From Incurvaria masculella (Eukaryota > Arthropoda > Insecta > Lepidoptera > Incurvariidae), in NCBI GenBank assembly GCA_946894095.1, contig OX335642.1, positions 27,291,021 through 27,355,020 of the forward strand: DNA of 64,000 nucleotides. Reading direction: 5' to 3'. A program made the translations under genes and the position numbers. Shown here one piece after another: positions 12,276-24,148 of this stretch. The first letter of the stretch is position 1. Each line of letters begins with the position of its first letter. The notes below the pieces were generated by a model that worked only from the letters and a program-made list of their open reading frames with translations, was not told the origin of the DNA and did not search any database.

Positions 12276-12546
12276 TACGGGCCAAGTGCGAGTTGGACTC
12301 GCACACGAAGGGTTCCGTACCATCGTAAAAAAATTACGTTTTTTGTATGGGGGCCCCCTTTAATTTTTATTATTTTTTTATTTTACTTATTTGTTGTCAT
12401 AGCGGCAAAATAAATACACACTCTGTGAAAATTTCAGCTGTCTATCTGTTACGGTTACTGAGATACAGCCCTGTGACAGACGGACGAACGGACGGACGGA
12501 CAGCGGAGGCTTAGTAATAGGGTTCCGTTGGCACCCTTTGGGTAAT
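12276..12546 (+). repeat. Lepidopteran 'GGGTTCCGT' interspersed repeat
   Basis: Complete copy: GGCCAAGTGCGAGTTGGACT, AAGGGTTCCGTACCATCGTA, GTATGGGGGCCCCCTTT, ATAGCGGCAAAATAAATACA, GATACAGCCCTGTGACAGAC, a GGAC microsatellite, AATAGGGTTCCGTTGGCACC, CTTTGGGTA. A widespread lepidopteran repeat; four copies are in this window. Confidence 0.8.
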
Positions 12547-14468
12547 CTGATAATTTGTTAATCCGAATCATTAAGACGATATTTAAAACCTCTAACGGCT
12601 GTTTTGGGCTTATTCTTTTCCATTAGCTTTTATCAACTTTTTTAACGAACATGTATTTTTTAAATAATTTGAATCGACTCACAAGAAAGCCCCTGATCTT
12701 TCCACGTATCGTCTCAAGACTCACGTTCACCGTAAGTAAGAATATTTACGAAAGTTTTATTTTAAAACGTCATTAAGACGCTATTTGTACGAAAGAAATG
12801 AAGAACATTGCTGCAACCGTTTGTTTTCTAGATTCAACTCTCTACCTCCACACGTTTCGTGGAAGAAAAAAGCAGCCTAGAATGTAGATTAATAGGGTAG
12901 GGCGCCACCAACACGTAGTCTGATGGATTGGAAACATCCCTCCCCTGTCATTAGTCTGCAGCGCTAATCTATCTCTTACGATGTTGCCAGGTGGCTGCCT
13001 CGTGCACGGATACAAGGAAACACGAGAATACTGTCCTTGCGGCAATCGTACTCCCTTGTTGGCAATTAAATGTTAAATTGACTGTGAATTGATCTGTTGA
13101 GATGTTGAATAAGTCTCCCTTGGGAAAAAATCCAATATAATTTGTGAGGATTTCGATTTTTAAGCTTATTGCTGGTTTTAAATTTATCTTTTGGAATTAT
13201 TTCCGGTATTGTGTCTTATTGTGCTGCCCTAAGCTGGTGGCGCGGCGCGTTTTGCCCAGCGGTGACCGCGGCGATTGCTGTATCAGGTGGTGCGAGCATA
13301 TGCATGAGAAAAATATTCCCTTATAATTTTGTTTTAGATGTGTTGCCTACTCCCAAAAATATTAATCACTAAAGCTAAAGTCAAACAAATACCAACATTG
13401 GTTTGAAAACCCTTCTAAAAAAGTACAACTTACATTTTGTAATATTCCGTAGTATTATATTGTTTAAAACTTAAAATATAATTTAATTATTTTTTTGTCT
13501 TTGAAGTTAATACAAATAAGTTAATTGGCTGAATTGAGTTATTCTAGGATTTGTAATTGTATGTAAACCTTAACTTTTCTAAAAACAAATAAAAAAGTCC
13601 CTTAGAATGAAAAATCCATGTCACTTATTAACCCCCTACATTTGGAGAGAAAACCACTAAGTTAGATACACTTGCAAGCTCCGATACACGCTACGTAAAC
13701 GCTTGCCGCTTCGAGGGACGCCACGCAACAAGTCATAGAATTTAAACATATTATCTAAATATCAGATTTTCATTTACATATAGTTTTTCGAAATGAAGTA
13801 ATACGACGCCTTTTTTGATGAATGTGTTTTTTCCTAGGATCGATTGGAAAGCAAAGACAAATTAACTAATAAAAAGCTGTAAAATAACTACTTAAAAGAC
13901 ATTATATACAGATAGATAGCAAATCTAAACTCGAACTAGCAAGCAAATATTTCACATGCATTGCTTGTACCCATTCCGCCACCTGCTTTTAAAGCGAAAT
14001 TTGAATCTAAAGCTATCATAAATTTAATTATAAGCACTTCTGGAGGATTTTTCTTGATTCGTTCAGAATTGATCACGTTGCCATTATTGTAATTAATATT
14101 AATCCATATTTATAAAAAAAATAACTTCCAGAATCGATAAGTCAATATAATAAAATTAATATGAAATACCTTCCACGCTTATTTTTAGAAGTTAACGCCC
14201 CTCAAAGTTTTTATAATCCATTTTAAAAATTGCATTTTTTATTAATTTAAATCACAAAATGCTTCCATGCTTCTTACAAGAAATATTTTTGGATAAAGGG
14301 CATTAGAGAACACTAAAATTATAAAACGAAAGCTTATCGGATACGATCTTTCTAGGTTTACATATCCCTTCAATCTTTTGCAAACACCTATGCAGAACAC
14401 GCATCTTCTTCTGAACTAAAAGTGTCTTAACGAATACACGTTCCAACAACATACAGTTCCACCATACA
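12547..14468. other. No recognisable gene
   Basis: Contains a small GC-richer stretch (13210-13310) with a 67-codon hydrophobic frame (13169-13372, plus) that I do not recognise and would not call. Confidence 0.5.
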
Positions 14469-14507
14469 TCTATCTAATAAATATTATAAAGGGGAAAATT
14501 TGTAATA

Positions 14508-14530
14508 ATGGATGGATGGATGGATGGATG
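14508..14530 (+). repeat. GGAT microsatellite
   Basis: Five to six GGAT units in the 5' part of the Helitron. Confidence 0.9.
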
Positions 14531-14699
14531 TTTGTTACTCTTTCACGTAAAAACTACTGAATGGATTCTAATGAAACTTTACAATAATATAGCTTATACA
14601 TCAGAATAACACATAGGCTACAATTTATAAAGATATTGTGCCCATGGGCTTTAGAACTTTCACGGGGCTGCGAAAACGATGCCGGCAGCGCTACTTCAC

Positions 14700-14790
14700 A
14701 CCGGGGGGAGCTGGGCCGGGGGCGGCGGCGGGAGCGGGGCCGGGGGCGGGGCGGGCGGTGCGACGGGGGCGGGTGAGGGGGGGGGGGAGT
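14700..14790 (+). repeat. G-rich low-complexity tract
   Basis: Many G runs of three to twelve with G/C spacers on the plus strand, so it could form G-quadruplexes. Sits inside the Helitron next to a LINE UTR remnant (14640-14700). Confidence 0.85.
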
Positions 14791-15589
14791 ACAGCTTGGT
14801 ATATCCCGCAACTTTAGGACTACTTGGTAAAATCCTTGAGAACCAATTACTCGATTTAGATGCGGATTGTATCTACGTCTAGCCTGATTCTACTCAAAAC
14901 TTATAGGCTACATAATATAACGCTTCATTACCAGAAGGGTGAGTAGAGAGTGTTAAATTCTTATAACTTGCGAACCAATAACCCAATTTATGTGCGTATT
15001 TTATCAATGTATAGGATCTCTGGGAGCAGTCAGATTCGAGATGGGTTACTGTTATCGATGTTGAGGCTAGCTGTGGGTTGGAGTCCACGCAAAACTTACC
15101 TACATTACACGTTACTTATGTACTTACGAGGTAAACAATGTTGCAGTGCAAGTGCAGAAAGGTTCTGGCGGCAAATGCTTTTTTTTTAAATAGCCACCAA
15201 ATGTCAACGAAGCTCTAAATGGGAATTATTGGATGTTTCTCATTAAATCATGATATTTCATCTCGAACGATCTTGATTAAATTTGGTAGATGGATACATT
15301 GTCCTGGACCAGTTTGACCCTATTATGGATCAGCCATGTGAGCTACTTTATCCATGAAATAATTTAGCCGACACTAACCCGAGCGGAGCCGGGTACCGCA
15401 GCTAGTAAGTGAATAAAATTATTCAATGAAATATTTTAGATTTTGATACAAAGACTCGATGCTTTGAGTTACAAGGAGAGTGAGGCTTTCCCTTCAACAT
15501 TTCGTTTCCTGTTTCCGAATAAATAAACAAATAATATCTGCCATCACTGTAATATCCTACAGTCCCTCCGCCCACAATGTTATTTTTTT

Positions 15590-15910
15590 AACAGACTTCA
15601 AAAAAGGAGGAGGTTATCAATTCGTCTGTATGTTTTTTTTTATGTTTGTTACCTCATAACTTTTGCCTGGGTGAACCGATTTTGATGATTATTTTTTTAA
15701 ATGAAAGCTAGTGCTTTCCAAATGGTCCCATTTTAATTTTGTTCAGTTCTGACAATGATATCCATGAAAAAATCATATAAGTCTTAAATTTGTATTAAGA
15801 TGTGCACGACAAATGGACGAATAACTCAATATAACGCCAACCGATTTCGGTGATTCTTTTTTTATTGGAAAGGACGTGTACAAATTAGTAAGTGTATTTC
15901 AGATTCACTT
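15590..15910 (+). repeat. Lepidopteran 'GACTTCAAAAAAGGAGG' interspersed repeat
   Basis: Reads CAGACTTCAAAAAAGGAGGA, TCGTCTGTATG, TTTGTTACCTCATAACTTTT, GGTGAACCGATTTTGATGAT, AATGGTCCCATTTTAATTTT. I know this sequence as a common moth and butterfly repeat; its transposon class is uncertain. Confidence 0.7.
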
Positions 15911-15920
15911 AAAATAAACA

Positions 15921-16191
15921 AATAAAAAAAAATTACAAAAAAAATAACCGACTTCAAAGAAAAATCACTAAAAAGTAAAAAATAATTGCCATTATTGTAG
16001 TTACGATTTTTGTTATTTTTTGAGTCGGTGTCAGCCAAGGTCGCTAAGGTTCTTTTGATTGGCGCAGCGCGTGCCCGGCTGACGCCGACTCTAAAAATAA
16101 CAAAAATCGTAACTACAAAAATGGCAATTATTTTTTACTTTTTAGTGCTTTTTCTTTGAAGTCGGTTATTTTTTTTGTTATTTTTTTTTAT
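15921..16191. repeat. Near-perfect foldback, arms ~115 bp
   Basis: Left arm 15921-16036 and right arm 16078-16191 are almost identical in inverse orientation. They share AATAACCGACTTCAAAGAAA, ACTAAAAAGTAAAAAATAAT, GTTACGATTTTTGTTATTTT and GTCAGCC. The loop is about 40 nt and GC-rich (GGCGCAGCGCGTGCCC). It lies directly beside the repeat at 15590-15910. Confidence 0.85.
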
Positions 16192-17161
16192 AATCTGTAG
16201 TACTTGTTTCAGTTGTCTTTATTTAATTAATGGAAAACGTCGACGGATAACTCGTTAAAGCAATCTTGAACACCTTTAAAATTCAAGCTTCTTCTTAATT
16301 CAAAATAAGTAAGGGCTAACACATCGAAACTAATACATCTACTTAATGCACTGTAGGGTAATGGAAAAAAATTACTTACATTATACATATATGAATGAAT
16401 TCTTCAAAATGATAAATGTTAAAAATAAATATATAGGAAGATGAATATTTCTTTGCCCTTAACCCTTACCCTTACTACAGTACGGCTCAGTCAATTCAAC
16501 AATATAAACCAGTTTCTGTTTTACGAACGCGTTTTCCTAAGCATGAATTATAAAAAAATACTGTATTTGTAAATGAAAAATATATTACACTATTGACTTG
16601 AAAACCTAGCAGCATGCATGTTGTTTAATATTGATTTACATTAACGAGCCTTTGACTCCTCCAATAACCTTCAAACTCAAACTTAACCCAGATATTCCGA
16701 ACGCTGAAAAGCAAATAGTTTAAACGCTTATAGCTACGTGATATTCCACACATAGTAAGTACATCAAAGCATCTCCTAGAGCGCTTCCTAATTTACATCG
16801 GCTTATTAGATCCGGGATTTAATTTGGAGATTTATAGAAACGGAGGCGTGTCGCGTTGCCTCCATTAATTCGAAGCCGAAAGTGATTAATGTTGGTTGCG
16901 GTTTGCGGACCAATCTCTTCAGTCGCGCACTTTGTACCTAGTGGTTGGTGGTACCCTGAGAAGAATTCTAAAAATGTATTGTTTTTTTTTTTTTTCAAAG
17001 TATTATTAAGTCAATTGTAAACGCCTTAAAATTCCAAATATTTGCTAAAACTACGATACAGCAATTTTCGCTATACTTTCGGGACATTGAATTGTATAAC
17101 TTTTGAGTATTTTATCTAAGCTTGGTTTTCGCCAAGTACTGATTTATTTTAATCGCCACTT

Positions 17162-17282
17162 AACGGGCGTTTATTAATAAAGTACTGATTAACTTGTACT
17201 AGTATTGATTGCACGCTGCTAAGAAATAATGTCCCTAAATTCTTGGCGATTAAGCTAATCAGCAGTAGGTGAAAAAGCCCCT
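17162..17282 (+). repeat. Dispersed repeat R3, copy 2
   Basis: As copy 1, with CTTGTACTAGTATTGATTGC and TAATCAGCAGTAGGT identical and the middle (ATGTCCCTAAATTC) diverged. Confidence 0.65.
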
Positions 17283-17782
17283 ATGCCTTTCTTTTCTTCT
17301 ATGCGACCATCAACGAGGCATTTTAAATCAGACGAAAACATATCATCCAAGTCAGTCAAGGCAATAGAAAGTTATGCGTGAACATCGCTCAAACAAAAAT
17401 CATACCCAAATACGGGTTAAAAGTTTCACTTACTAGGCTTGGTGTGTCAAGGTTATCTCGTCGTGGTGAGCTAAAGTCGAGACTCAATGGACTTTCAAAA
17501 ATATGACCCAGTCTCAGCTAATGAATAGCCGATTAACGGATTAGTCCGATCCTGTCTAGGGCTTCTTTCTACTCTTAAAACAAGTCATTATAAAAATGGA
17601 AGCACAATTTATCAGCTCCTGTGTTTTATTATAATTTTCAATCAAACAGTTGGTTACTGACAGGTGTCACAGAATTGATCTGCGTGTGACAAAGATTATG
17701 CTTCCAAATTAAACCATGCTTCGGGTAATAATACCGTGTCTAAACACAAAATAAATACCAAAAGTAAAGCATAATTTTCCAA

Positions 17783-17915
17783 GGTACCGCTGAGATATAC
17801 CATAGTATATACATCGGTAGTTGGTGAAGGTTTTGGGTTTTGGACATATTTCATGTTTTATATCCGCCGTGTCTTGGTCTCATACATACTATGAAGATAA
17901 TATGGTATATCTCAC
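17783..17915. repeat. Inverted pair GAGATATACCATA
   Basis: CTGAGATATACCATAGTATA near 17790 and TATGGTATATCTCACTG near 17902 face each other across about 100 bp. Confidence 0.45.
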
Positions 17916-18205
17916 TGTTTTATCAACGATCGAAAATTTTATGTTTACGGATCTATATTTCCTTAATTTGAAAACTGTTGGATACTAGAGGATTGCCTAC
18001 TTAAACCATATAGAATGACTGGTATCAAGTAAGGCAATGCGGCAATGGATTATATATACACACATATATTGATTTATGGATGAAATAAATAAGTAAAACA
18101 TTTACTGCGCATGTACGTGGATATTCTTTACCCAGGTGAACTGGAAAAACGTGCGCTAGACAACAATGAAAAAATCCTTATTTATTTCGGTTATATTTGG
18201 TTATA

Positions 18206-18250
18206 TTGTCTATTAAGAAAAGTTTACGATACACTTTTCTTAATAGACAA
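18206..18250. repeat. Perfect 18-bp hairpin
   Basis: Arms TTGTCTATTAAGAAAAGT (18206-18223) and its exact inverse (18233-18250) around a 9-nt loop TTACGATAC. It is followed by a T-rich run (18255-18291), so in plus sense it looks like a stem followed by a pol III-type T stretch. Confidence 0.9.
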
Positions 18251-20748
18251 TAGATTTTTTTTTTTATTTTTTTATTTTTTTATTTTTTTATAAATGTCTA
18301 CTTTAACCATTATCTAAAGTTATAACATGAAATAAACATGTTACAAACATGATTAAAATTCATACACTCCCGGAACCGACACACACATTACCAAAAACAA
18401 ATTGTACGAGATATATTTTATGGGGAGATTACCGGGAATCTGGGGAGATTACCCAACCCGTGTTCTACTGTAAACCATTGTCTTCCGAATAGGTAAGAAG
18501 ATTAATTGGTCAAAGAATAAGTCAATAATTGCAATATGTTCCGCATTCCATTCAAACTTGTTCAACAACATTTTCTTCCCCAGTGACTCTGACTGCAGTT
18601 ATGTAGCATTGGCTGCAATGGGGTCAGCTTTGGAAATGCCACAATCGCAAGTGCACTCGGATCATTTTATCTATCTGTTCAATTTATGTAGTTCTTCAGG
18701 GATACCGTGAAAGAGATTTCTCGGTGAATCAGAAAATATTTTCTCCCCATTGATGTTAAGTAATTGGACGAAAAACCTTAACATCATTTCTCTTATAGGG
18801 AAGAGAGATATTCTTATACGTTACTATTATTCTATTTTTATTTTTATATTACCTTTTAAAGGTCAATGTTTTAAAAAAAATGTAAAAATGTAATGCTCAC
18901 AATTAGAGTGGTGACCTTTTACTACAGGAATAGAAATGTAGTCATTTTGTCAAGCATATCTTGTAAAACATTTTCGGTACTTTTAGAATTACGTACATTT
19001 AAACCATCATGGTGCTTAGGAATATAGTTAGAGATTATAAATCGCCGTACGGTATGATCCAGCATACTTCTTTCAATTCACCTACAGATTTATAAATGCT
19101 CTAATTCATAGAATTGACTTATTTCGTAAAAGCTATTTATTTATTACACCCAAATAGTTTCAATTATTTATTTAAATTTTTAACTACGAGTACATTTTTA
19201 TTTTATGTTACAATCACATTATATGAAATGTGTATGCAGTAGCAACATTTCTGCTTATATTTTTTATAAATTAAAGATTACAATACTTGAAAACCTCTTT
19301 TAAAAGTATTATTTCAAGTTTTCCCTGACGTCTATCCATTTATTATTTGAGTGGTGAGTTAATTAGTTTGAGGAGACATATTTTTACACCATTTATCATA
19401 GAAGCAGAATAACTGTATGTAATATTAGCATGACCTATATTTTACTCGTTTTCAAAGACCCCAACCTAATACAAATACGGAACAAAACATCCCTGTTTTC
19501 TACATAGTACACTCGTCCGCTATTTGATACGGAGGCATCAGCATACAAACTTCTCCTCTACATATTCTACATCCATATCCGGATTGAACGCTACCGACGG
19601 CGAGGGAGCGGTATTCAGATATTTCAACCGATAACGTTGCGATACCGACGGCATTGTTGCGTAAAGTTCTTGTCCTATCTAATGACCGTTATCCCCGTTC
19701 CACTTCATATATACTCATACTAGACAGATACTGCATCCTCTTGCTGTTGATCTACCCAGCTGAGCACGCGTTCTCACGCACCCATTTAGTCTTCCATTTG
19801 GCGTTCTATTTTACAAAACACGTTGAAGAACACACTTACCACGTGTTTAACGGTTGATTTTAACGGTTGAACGGTGAGTTTGATATTAGTATCCAATCAC
19901 ATAGCGCCTATTCCATGCGCTGTTTCGTCAAAGAATAAACACACCTCTTCATATTCGTGGCATAATTATTTAGTCGTAATTGTAAGCGTATCTGTATCAA
20001 AAGGATAGGTTTAACTTACTGCTTTATACTTTTGAGTAAATCATACACTTATTAAATATTTTTAAAGTACCACTATTAAGTGTATTATTTCAGATAGCGT
20101 AATGCATGAAGGTTTCTCAAGAAATTTACAACATTTACGGCATATTTACAATTAAGGCCCTGGTACAAGCCAAATCGCAAAGTTAGACGAGGCACCCCAA
20201 GTTAACTAACTAAGTCTGACGATTATAAGTGTCATTCTTACAATATATGATTCCTTGTCTAGGAATCAACCTATTTTCGTTAATGTATGTTTCCTTTTTC
20301 TATACAAAATACATTGCGGAAACGGTGTCCATTTCCGAACTTTTTTGACTAAATGTAGAAATCTAAAAGCAAAGGGAATGTTTTGTTTATGCATATATGC
20401 TGTTTTTGCTTATATCTAGAAATCGAATTACTTTCAGATTTGTAATGAGAAAAATCAACTTTTTTATTTTTATTATTATTTAAATAAATGATGGAATCAA
20501 AAAATATTAACAATCCATTATCAGTCTGGAGTTCTATTTGGATTTTCTGAAGCGTTTCACTACATATTATTACATTTGTTAAAAAGTGCATTTGTATGGC
20601 GCGAGTAGTTGGCCAGTCCTAGCGCCTTAACGGAGAAATAATATAAATAACTATGTACCGTAATTTTATCCTGCAACTATCAACAGATGATTTCTATGCT
20701 GCCTAGAATAAATCGACTCGTATTCTTTTCGCTGAAAGCACATCTATA

Positions 20749-21742
20749 TCTATACTATTATATAAAGAGGAAAGGTTTGTTTGTATATTTGAACTGATTA
20801 GGCTCTGAAACTACTGCACGGATTTGAAAAATTATTTCACCGTTGGAAAGCTACAGTCTATCCGAGGGACAAACGCTTTGTTTTATCTTAAAACAATTAG
20901 GGATCCTTACCAAAACTCCGATAACGTAACCCATGGTGCAAAAAAAATACCAAGAATGTTCCTTACATCGCGTGCGCTGCGAAAACTATTCAAGATAGAA
21001 CAAAATGATGTAATACCATTTTATATAACACATTATTATCTACAAAAAACGTCGGGACAGCATACATCTAACTATTATAGTTATGTCACAATAAGTATGC
21101 GTTTATTTTAAAATAAAAATTTAAATACCGCCGCTAGAAAAGGCTCTTTATGTGTACCTAGATATTAATACTTATTAAAATAAATAAATAATTATTTAAG
21201 ACTGTTTCAATACCTTTATATTATTTTTTGAATTATTCGATTCGGACTTTTCATTCGAAAGATATCATGAGTTTAAAAATTAGAAAAAACTCCGCTCGGC
21301 CAACTATGCGTTTTAGAGTTTGTAGGCGTCACTCAGAGGTATTCAGTCGGCTCCCTACGCAGCAGCCGTGTGCGGAATTTAAGAAATTGTCGCTTGATAA
21401 TACTTTGTCGCTTGATGATAATTAGTTTAGTAGGTAACTAAACGCATTCAAAAAGTTCTTTTCAGAACTAGACCCATTAATATATGTTGTACATTTAGTT
21501 ATCCTAATAAATAAGTGACTTTATGGTTTTGTTTTGTGGTTATGACCTTTTTACAATAATTAATAGTATGAAAAATACATAAAAGTAAAAAATACAAAAA
21601 AAGAAAATAATACAAAAAAATATATTCACAAAATTTGTTATTTTTATTTCAACTTAATAAGGGATTTATTTGTGTATCATTGTGTCAAAATAATATTTTT
21701 TCAATTATATTATGCCCGTGCAAAGCCTGGACGGGCTGCTAG
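20749..21742 (+). mobile_element. Non-autonomous Helitron
   Basis: Starts TCTATACTATTATATAAAGA after an A. It ends with hairpin CCCGTGCAAAGCCTGGACGG G, GCTG, CTAG before T. 994 bp. The short open frame 20824-21111 inside is not recognised as Helitron protein. Confidence 0.8.
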
Positions 21743-23691
21743 TATTGAAATAAAATGGAATAGAAATAAAAGTAGAAGCGTAAGAACGCCAAGTAATCAA
21801 TATATTGTCAGTTAATATTAAAAAGATATACAAATTAACTAACCATCACAGCTCTCCTCGGAGGGGTAGGCAGGGAAGATAAATCTACGGTACAATCACA
21901 ATACACGTATATGAACTTATCTTTAACGATTGTTTGAACTTCATACTTTGTACGATGAATTAACGAACCTCGCCATTACGAAATACCTCTTCAATGGTTA
22001 TGGTACAAGCTTCAAAATTGCTTGGGTATGACACGTCCACAAACTACCGTTCAATAAATATTTTTTGTTATTATTTCGTAACGTATTTTCTTCATTTCCA
22101 AACAATCACTACTTATCCTTATCAATTCTCGCCACAATATTATCTTTCTGTTGAAAATGCCCTCTCATCTAAATTCTGCGCAACTGTTCGGGTGAACTTA
22201 TTTACTGAATTAATTCTGTATTAGTGCCTGCTCTGATATATCCTAGTCTTGCTTCTAAAAATTATTGAAGGCACACTGTAGTTATCGTCATCTCCTGGCA
22301 TTGTAAAAAAACATGTTACCTGGTGCTTGAATCTAGTAGCTCATAGCGTCCTTTAAGATGACGAATCGAATCGAAGCAAAATGAATTTGTCAAGCGAGAA
22401 TGGGATTTATTGCTACATTTTTGGACGTTTATGAAAATCAAGCTATTATTTAGACTTTTGGCGCTTTTTTCTTCATAAAAAATTACAACCTGCAAATGTA
22501 TATCCAACCGGGTTGAACCTCGAGAGAATCGAGTCAATATTTTGAAACTTCGTGCAAAATTTGCCCTTTAGAAATCTTCCCTTTTCTAAAAAAAGTATTA
22601 GTTGAGTTGTACCTTTTGCCCAATTTTTTTGAGGGCACTAAAATAAATAAATAAATAAAATGTTTGATAAAAAGTAATCAGTTGGTGAACAACTACATAA
22701 GTGTACCTATATTGGTATTTTGTTATCTGAACTTTCATATAATCTTTAATAGGAGAACAATTTAACATCAGATCCAGATATTTTTTACTTTTTGAGAAGG
22801 GACTCTAAAAAAGTTGAAACGGACGAAATGGCATACATATGGCAGGCTAATGGGATCAATGATGTTAATAAACGAAACATTAAAAGCTATCTCAACAATA
22901 ATAAATGGCGTACTGAGGAAGAAATTCAAATATGACCTTAATACCAAATATTTCAATTATAAAAATGCTTTAATGTATATTGTTATAGTCTCTATGAACA
23001 AAACAACTTACTTTTGTTCTCCGTTCCAGAGGTCTAACCTAAGCCTTCAAAGTTTTCCCAGATAACATGGCCGCGGAAATGTGCGACGGGAAACGGAAGG
23101 ACTTTCTCTTTGGAGCGTTGATTACAGTTTGGATGACTCATTCCCTACAAAGAGGTCGTAGTGATTGTTGGGGAATAATTTAACATATCAATGTTAGATA
23201 ATTTCCCAAGCTAATAATTATAGTTAGTTTATGTGTAATTGTTATTATCGAAAATGACAGCTTAACGCACAAACGTACAAAGTGTTCTCATTATTTTAGT
23301 TAGCAAGTTTGGCTTATGAGTGACATATTTATTCTTTATGCTTTATAATTTACAAACAAAAGTTACGTCTCAAATATAGAAAATATCCTTTTAAAGTTAC
23401 GCTTACTGTTAAAAAACATAATAAGGAATGCGTCATAAATTCAGGTTGATTCAAAGTTTTCAAAAACATTTTGTAAGCATAATATTAGTAAACATCGAAA
23501 GACACTGTCCTTTCCATTATATGCTAGAAAAGCACTCGAAACTTGCATTTAAGCCTTAAGCCATATAATCTGCATGGCAAAAGTTCCTTTTATCATTTAA
23601 GTGAACATAAATAAATTTTACTTTTACACTTACTGAGGAAAAGGTCGGTGAACGTTGCTCACAATACCAACTTTTTAAACATTAAAGCCTG
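21743..23691. other. No recognisable feature
   Basis: AT-rich; a short AAAT microsatellite at about 22640-22660. Confidence 0.55.
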
Positions 23692-23833
23692 AGTGCACCG
23701 TTTCTGATTAATGTTATATGCAGTTATGGTTGTTATAAATGCATCTTCTTTATTCTTCAGGCAAAAAATGAGGACGGTTATATAATAACAATAACCCTAA
23801 TATTAGTCAGAGATGGTGCAGTCTACCCTTATT
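23692..23833. mobile_element. MITE, family M1
   Basis: Ends TAAAGCCTGAGTGCACCGTT and, inverted, TAAGGGTAGACTGCACCATC, followed on both sides by TCTGA and TTAAT/CTAAT. A single end of the same type is at 10181. Confidence 0.62.
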
Positions 23834-24002
23834 GTGTGTAAAATAGACAAACTGGGGGAACACCAAGCAGCTAGTGCCTTATGTTATTAAAAGAGTTAAT
23901 TATTTCACGAATTGAGATTACAAATTTGAAGGAGAGATGGTGCAAGCCATACTAAGAATTAATTTTAATGCCAACAATGCTGCACACAGGTTTACAAACA
24001 AC

Positions 24003-24148
24003 CCCTGCTACTAATAATCCCAGATCATCGTCTGAATAGGTATATAACGTTTTGTCCCTTTCTATCGAATTAGAAACTGCCTGTCAATGCAAAGGACAAA
24101 ACATTGTATAACTATTCAGCTGATGATCTAGGTTTATTAGTAACAGGG
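24003..24148. mobile_element. Short palindromic MITE
   Basis: Arms of about 60 bp: CCCTGCTACTAATAATCCCA / CCCTGTTACTAATAAACCTA, GATCATC, CTGAATAG, TATA, GTTTTGTCC. Centre of about 20 nt. The whole could fold into one long hairpin. Confidence 0.78.

Larger units (their letters stand above)
14469..15405 (+). mobile_element. Non-autonomous Helitron
   Basis: Starts TCTATCTAATAAATATTATA, the usual lepidopteran Helitron 5' end. It ends with hairpin CCCGAGCGGAGCCGGG, then TACCGCAG and CTAG, inserted between A and T as Helitrons do. No Rep/helicase gene. It includes a GGAT tandem (14508-14530) and a very G-rich tract (14700-14790). The last ~600 bp match the copy at 59.0 kb. Confidence 0.85.
17283..20748. 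other. AT-rich, only small inverted repeats
   Basis: Apart from the two hairpins listed, nothing is recognised. At 19575-19650 the phrase ACCGACGGC occurs twice in a GC-richer patch, possibly part of an unknown repeat. Confidence 0.5.

Noticed and set aside
12276..12546. Promoter or gene signal in the 'GGGTTCCGT' repeats
   Set aside because: Four copies in the window in both orientations; a dispersed repeat.
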